A DNA stretch of 64,000 nucleotides from Flavobacterium potami (GTDB taxonomy: Bacteria > Bacteroidota > Bacteroidia > Flavobacteriales > Flavobacteriaceae): NCBI RefSeq assembly GCF_020026915.1, contig NZ_JAINUY010000001.1:372001-436000 (forward strand), written 5' to 3'. Below are positions 60,332 to 64,000 of this stretch, piece by piece. The notes under the pieces were generated by a model, which was not told the DNA's origin, did not search any database, and saw nothing but the letters and a program-made list of their open reading frames with translations. The translations under genes were made by a program, and so were the position numbers. Position 1 is the stretch's first letter, and each line of letters opens with the position of its first letter.

Positions 60332-61096
60332 TTATTGGTCAAGCCAATTTTTAAAGTTGTTTATTTCTTTTTTACTGATAAAAATAGCGTCATTTTCGAC
60401 GGAAGGAACAGTTAAAATTAATTCGACTTTTTGGTGTGAATGTCTTATGACTTCTTTTATAATGTCTCGACTGACAATATACTTTCTATTAATTTTAAAA
60501 AAATGAAACGGATCAAGGCTGTTTATGATCTCTGTTAAAGTGTTATTGTACAAATAACTGGTTCCAGATTTTACATGAATAAAAAGGTGTTTTCCTGTTG
60601 CCGCAAAATAGGTAATTTCAGATTCATTGATAGAAATCAGTTTGTAACCGTGATTAACTAAGAAATGATGCTGTATTTTATTGTTTTCAGGATTTTCTAT
60701 TGCAACTAAAGATTGAAGCGTTGAATTGCTATTAAAACTGTCTTTAATTTTTTTGAATTTGAAAAGTGCTTCTAATAATTCTGATTCTTCAAAAGGTTTT
60801 AAAAGATAATCAATGGTAAAATGTTTGAAGACCGAAATGGCATAAGAATCGTAAGCTGTAATAAAGATGACAGGGCAGGAGATGATTGTTTTCTCGAAAA
60901 TTTCAAGACTTTTTCCGTCACCTAAATGAATGTCCATAAAAGCTAAATCTACTCGATTTTCACTAAAGAAAATTACTGCTTCTTTGACCGATTTTATAAC
61001 ATTGATTTCTGCTACCGGCAAAATATCCTGCTGTTCTAAAATGGATTTTAGATAGCTTGAAGCCAGATATTCGTCTTCGACAATAGCAATTCTCAT
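60332..61096 (-). CDS. LytTR response regulator
   Basis: A 254-aa regulator: receiver domain 1-120 with phospho-acceptor Asp55 in FMDIHLGDGKS and the conserved Lys in DYLLKPFEESEL, and a LytTR DNA-binding domain at about 150-252 (HFLVNHGYKLISINESEITY, FFKINRKYIVSRDIIKEVI). Its usual partner is a LytS/YehU-type histidine kinase, absent here. It follows the SusD gene by about 150 bases, but a strong own promoter (61127-61157) separates them. Confidence 0.93.
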   Translation of the reverse strand: MRIAIVEDEYLASSYLKSILEQQDILPVAEINVIKSVKEAVIFFSENRVDLAFMDIHLGDGKSLEIFEKTIISCPVIFITAYDSYAISVFKHFTIDYLLKPFEESELLEALFKFKKIKDSFNSNSTLQSLVAIENPENNKIQHHFLVNHGYKLISINESEITYFAATGKHLFIHVKSGTSYLYNNTLTEIINSLDPFHFFKINRKYIVSRDIIKEVIRHSHQKVELILTVPSVENDAIFISKKEINNFKNWLDQ

Positions 61097-61126
61097 TTTA
61101 TAAATTTTGGGTCACGGAATTATTTG

Positions 61127-61157
61127 CAAAGATAATTGACTAATTATTATTCGCAAA
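61127..61157 (-). promoter_or_regulatory. LytTR gene promoter
   Basis: On the minus strand, TTTG (61154-61157), 19 bases, TATCTTTG (61127-61134), a full Bacteroidota match; the leader would be about 25 bases. Confidence 0.78.
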
Positions 61158-61191
61158 AAAGAAGACCTTTTGTTGCTCAATTTTTTTGTAT

Positions 61192-61220
61192 AAAAAAAAG
61201 CTCAATTGTAAAAACTGAGC
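61192..61220 (-). terminator. SusC/SusD operon terminator
   Basis: GCTCA (61200-61204) pairs with TGAGC (61216-61220); on the minus strand the stem ends in a run of eight T. It lies 25 bases past the SusD stop. Confidence 0.8.
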
Positions 61221-61245
61221 CTTTTAAAAAAACAATTAGGTAAAA

Positions 61246-62565
61246 TTATAGATTGGGATTATTCAATCTCGCGTCTGCTGGGTAAATAATGGTATAACGC
61301 GGATCATTTTGTATCAATGTGTATGCGTCTCCGTCTACAGTATGAATAATTTGTTTTTGAGAAGTTCTTCTCAAGTCAAACCAACGGTGACCTTCGGCAG
61401 CAAATTCGCGACGTCTTTCATCACCAATAAAGGTTGCTAAATCTGTTGCGTTCATTGCATTAACTGAAGTTGCTAGTTGAGATAATCCCGCTTGTGTGTA
61501 ACGTTTTGCAGCAAAATCTAATACAGTTGTTTTTGCATCTGCCAAATTGTTTAATGCTAACAATGTTTCTGCTTTTGTCAAATACAATTCAGAAGTTCTA
61601 AAAGAACATTTCTGTGCATCTTCACCACCTTTTTGGATTCTGAAACGGCTTCCGCTTGCTAAAAAGTAAAGCGAATAACGTAAATCTGTCGTTTTGTTAT
61701 AAGTCGCAATTAAGTCTGGAGAAGCATATGATGCTGCTTTTAAAATATTAATAAAGGTATTTTCAAGTGCTAAAATAGATTCTACACCGTCAAATCTGTT
61801 GGCTAAAACTTTAGTAGTATTTAAATCGACTAAATTATTTTTGATTGCCAATGCTTTGTTTGCTGCATCAAGCGATTTTTGCCATTGTTTTTGGTACAAA
61901 TAAATACGGCTTTCTAAACTATACAATGAAGCTTTAGAAAAACGGTAATTTAATCCTTTTGGCTGAGATGTTACATTTAGTAATTTCTCTGCTTCGTTAG
62001 TATCAGAAATAATCTGGTTGTAAATTACTTCTACACTTTCAGGAATAAAAGCTTGCTCTAAATCTATTTCTAAAGCTAATGGAACTGCTTTGTCGCTTGC
62101 TGCAGTTGCCGCATTATAAGGTTTTGCAAAAAGGTTAGCCAAATCAAAATAAGCCATTGCTCTTAAGGCGTAAGCTTCTCCGATTAATTGGTCTCTTTCT
62201 GCAGAAGTTTCGATTTTTTTAGAAGCTTCGTTGATTAAAACATTGGTGTAAAAAATTACATTATATAAACTCGCATATTGAAAAGAGGTTGTAATCCTGT
62301 CTGGATTAGCGTCTTTCCAAATGTAGATGTCTCTATAGTAGATAAAATCATCGCTAAATTCATTCAACGTAAGCTCGTCTGCGCGAACTTCAGTCAATGA
62401 TTTATGTTGTGGATAAGTAGAATATGCTGTTGTTAAAACGGCACGAAATTGTGGTAATGTTTCCGGAATTACTTTACCTACAGGCGTTACATCCAGATAA
62501 TCATCACAGCTGCTTACAGTAAGCGCTGCGATAAAAAACAATATATATTTTGAGTATTTTTTCAT
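61246..62565 (-). CDS. SusD/RagB family outer-membrane lipoprotein
   Basis: A 439-aa lipoprotein (signal YILFFIAALTVSSCDDYL, Cys at about 20) of the SusD family: DYLDVTPVGKVIPETLPQFR at the start, YALRAMAYFDLANLFAKPYN, and ERRREFAAEGHRWFDLRRTS at the end. SusD proteins bind glycans or peptides on the cell surface and hand them to the SusC transporter encoded upstream. It is 12 bases after the SusC gene. The substrate is unknown, since no glycoside hydrolase is in the window. Confidence 0.95.
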   Translation of the reverse strand: MKKYSKYILFFIAALTVSSCDDYLDVTPVGKVIPETLPQFRAVLTTAYSTYPQHKSLTEVRADELTLNEFSDDFIYYRDIYIWKDANPDRITTSFQYASLYNVIFYTNVLINEASKKIETSAERDQLIGEAYALRAMAYFDLANLFAKPYNAATAASDKAVPLALEIDLEQAFIPESVEVIYNQIISDTNEAEKLLNVTSQPKGLNYRFSKASLYSLESRIYLYQKQWQKSLDAANKALAIKNNLVDLNTTKVLANRFDGVESILALENTFINILKAASYASPDLIATYNKTTDLRYSLYFLASGSRFRIQKGGEDAQKCSFRTSELYLTKAETLLALNNLADAKTTVLDFAAKRYTQAGLSQLATSVNAMNATDLATFIGDERRREFAAEGHRWFDLRRTSQKQIIHTVDGDAYTLIQNDPRYTIIYPADARLNNPNL

Positions 62566-62577
62566 CTTTTGATAGTA

Positions 62578-64000
62578 TTAAAAAGTAACATTACATCCTA
62601 TAGTAAATGACTTAGGAACTGGCTGTGCATAAATATTTCCGTAAGTTTCAGGATCAAAGTAACCTTTGAAATCAGAACTAATTACAAATAAGTTTCTTGC
62701 TTCAACATTAAGTCTAATACTTGAAATATTAATTTGATCTGTAAATGCCTTTGGTAATGTATAACCTAAACGCATACTGTTCAATCTCATATAACTCATT
62801 TTATTTACCCAGGTATCCAGATAATTCATGGTTTTAATTTGATTTCCTCCAGAATACCATTGGTAAGCCATCCATGAATCTCCTGTTCCAGAAGTCTGGC
62901 TTGTAATACCAGGCAGGTTTGAAGATGTATTTGTTGGTGACCAAGCATTCAGAATTCTAGTAGAATAATTTAATCCTCTGTCTACTTCTGCTCCGTAATA
63001 AGGTGGAGTTTCAACCATAGTTTGGTCTAAAGTAAAAGAAGCCACAATTGCTAGATCAAAATTACCCACTTTGAAAGTATTGGTAATACCTCCGGTATAT
63101 TTAGGGTCTCTATCTCCTAAATAAGTAAATAAATCTCTAAATTCTGCCGCAGATAAGTTAGATTGAGAAAACGCTCCTGGGAATACGTCTGCTAAAACAT
63201 CATACAATCCGAAGAAAGTCTGACTGTTTACTGTTTCTCCTTTTTTGTTTACGAATAATGGATTTCCGTTTTCATCAATTCCGTTTGTTTTAAATCCGAA
63301 AATTGCATTTACAGGACGTCCTTCTTTGTTTGGCATATAATCAGTATCACGAACTTCTATACGGTCAACATTACTCTTGTTTTGTGCAAGGTTAAAGTTG
63401 GTAGTCCATTTAAAGTTTGGACGATCAATATTTTTTGTTGCGATAGAAAGTTCGAAACCTTTATTGGTTACCTGAGCCCAGTTCATGTTTGTAAATTCAA
63501 AACCATTTTCTAATGGTAATGATCTATTACCTAATAAATCGGCACTTTTTCTTCCGTAAACATCGGCAATAATACTAATACGGTTGTGAAACAATCCAAG
63601 GTCTGCACCAATGTTTGTGCTCGTCGTTTTTTCCCAACGTAATTTTTCGTTAGGCGGATTAATTACTACAATTGTAGGTTCTATCTGCCCCGGAAGAATT
63701 GTTGTTGTTTTGTTTTCTCCTACAACAAATGGAGAAGTGTTTTTGTCGACATTTCCTTGTAAACCATAAGAACCTCTCAGTCTTAAGTTAGAAATAACAT
63801 TGCTGTCTTTTAAGAAGTTTTCCTGAGAAACCAACCAAGCTGCAGAAGTAGACCAAAGTGGCAAATATTTGTATTTTGGATCTACACCAAATAAATTAGA
63901 ACCATCATATCTTGCACTTCCAAAGAAAGTATATTTTCTGTTGTAGGTATAAGAAGCCGTTGCAAAGAAAGAAGCGTATGCATTTTCATTTTGCTCTTTG
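62578..64000 (-). CDS. SusC/RagA TonB-linked outer-membrane protein (partial)
   Basis: The reading frame is open to the window end, so the 5' part is lost. About 474 residues of barrel are visible: FFGSARYDGSNLFGVDPKYK near the edge, LRGSYGLQGNVDKNTSPF, WEKTTSTNIGADLGLFHNRI, TGGITNTFKVGNFDLAI, MNSMRLGYTLPKAFT-like strands, and the terminal FTIGCNVTF. It transports the substrate bound by SusD, powered by TonB. The start lies outside the window; an internal TTG at 63864 is not a real start. Confidence 0.94.
   Translation of the reverse strand, partial: KEQNENAYASFFATASYTYNRKYTFFGSARYDGSNLFGVDPKYKYLPLWSTSAAWLVSQENFLKDSNVISNLRLRGSYGLQGNVDKNTSPFVVGENKTTTILPGQIEPTIVVINPPNEKLRWEKTTSTNIGADLGLFHNRISIIADVYGRKSADLLGNRSLPLENGFEFTNMNWAQVTNKGFELSIATKNIDRPNFKWTTNFNLAQNKSNVDRIEVRDTDYMPNKEGRPVNAIFGFKTNGIDENGNPLFVNKKGETVNSQTFFGLYDVLADVFPGAFSQSNLSAAEFRDLFTYLGDRDPKYTGGITNTFKVGNFDLAIVASFTLDQTMVETPPYYGAEVDRGLNYSTRILNAWSPTNTSSNLPGITSQTSGTGDSWMAYQWYSGGNQIKTMNYLDTWVNKMSYMRLNSMRLGYTLPKAFTDQINISSIRLNVEARNLFVISSDFKGYFDPETYGNIYAQPVPKSFTIGCNVTF

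Noticed and set aside
63864..64000. A start of the SusC gene at 63864
   Set aside because: The frame stays open to the window edge with SusC-like sequence, so 63864 (TTG) is internal.

Overview
The window is AT-rich DNA from a Bacteroidota genome, almost certainly a Flavobacterium-like flavobacterium. Evidence is the SusC/SusD pair, the OMP_b-brl and PorT-like barrels, Bacteroidota-type promoters (TTTG about 19-20 nt upstream of TAnnTTTG), a bacillithiol gene (bshB1), menaquinone genes, and many short palindromic intergenic repeats typical of flavobacterial genomes. No insertion sequence, prophage or CRISPR array was seen.

Layout. (1) 1-3.6 kb, plus strand: the tail of an unidentified gene, then a noncoding region holding what I read as one RNA (about 416-602) with two back-to-back tRNA-mimicking modules. 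Each keeps tRNA geometry but is circularly permuted, with the acceptor stem closed by a small loop. It is followed by a slipin/SPFH gene, a 51-codon ORF, a lysine-rich 143-aa protein and an ERI-1/KapD-like DEDDh exonuclease. This looks like a Y-RNA/RNA-repair type locus and is the most interesting part of the window. (2) 3.6-15 kb, mostly minus: long-chain acyl-CoA synthetase, a secreted protein, an outer-membrane barrel receptor, purL and a right-handed beta-helix-like lipoprotein. (3) 15.3-18 kb, plus: hotdog thioesterase plus isochorismate synthase (menaquinone), bshB1 and tRNA-His with its own promoter and terminator. (4) 18-29 kb, minus: zinc metallopeptidase, a 1350-aa hybrid sensor kinase, a membrane protein, aldehyde dehydrogenase, RluA-type pseudouridine synthase, panB and sdaA. 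(5) 29-33 kb, plus: Kef-type antiporter, WG-repeat protein, lipoprotein and VOC protein.

(6) 33-50 kb, minus: a long run of small accessory and stress-type genes (2H phosphoesterase, three DUF1801 proteins, two AHSA1/SRPBCC proteins, LOG protein, GNATs, lactonase, MBL hydrolase, a serine hydrolase with an SxxR active-site motif, AraC plus NmrA-type reductase, HTH plus DUF2975, ankyrin protein). (7) 49-55 kb, minus: a cluster of SPFH-SHOCT protein, two zinc-ribbon proteins, a DUF6620-like protein, DUF2314-ankyrin protein, TPM protein and SUFU protein, punctuated by near-identical terminators. This looks like a membrane-stress or toxin-immunity assembly. (8) 55-64 kb, minus: a second AraC/NmrA-type set, lpdA, a NUMOD4/HNH-type protein, a LytTR response regulator and a SusD-SusC nutrient-uptake pair cut by the window end.

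Several intergenic repeats are nested inside one another, which suggests small non-autonomous elements that have moved. A polar 10-mer (CGCGAAAGCG) occurs four times, always on the plus strand. All assignments are by reading sequence and motifs; no database search was run.
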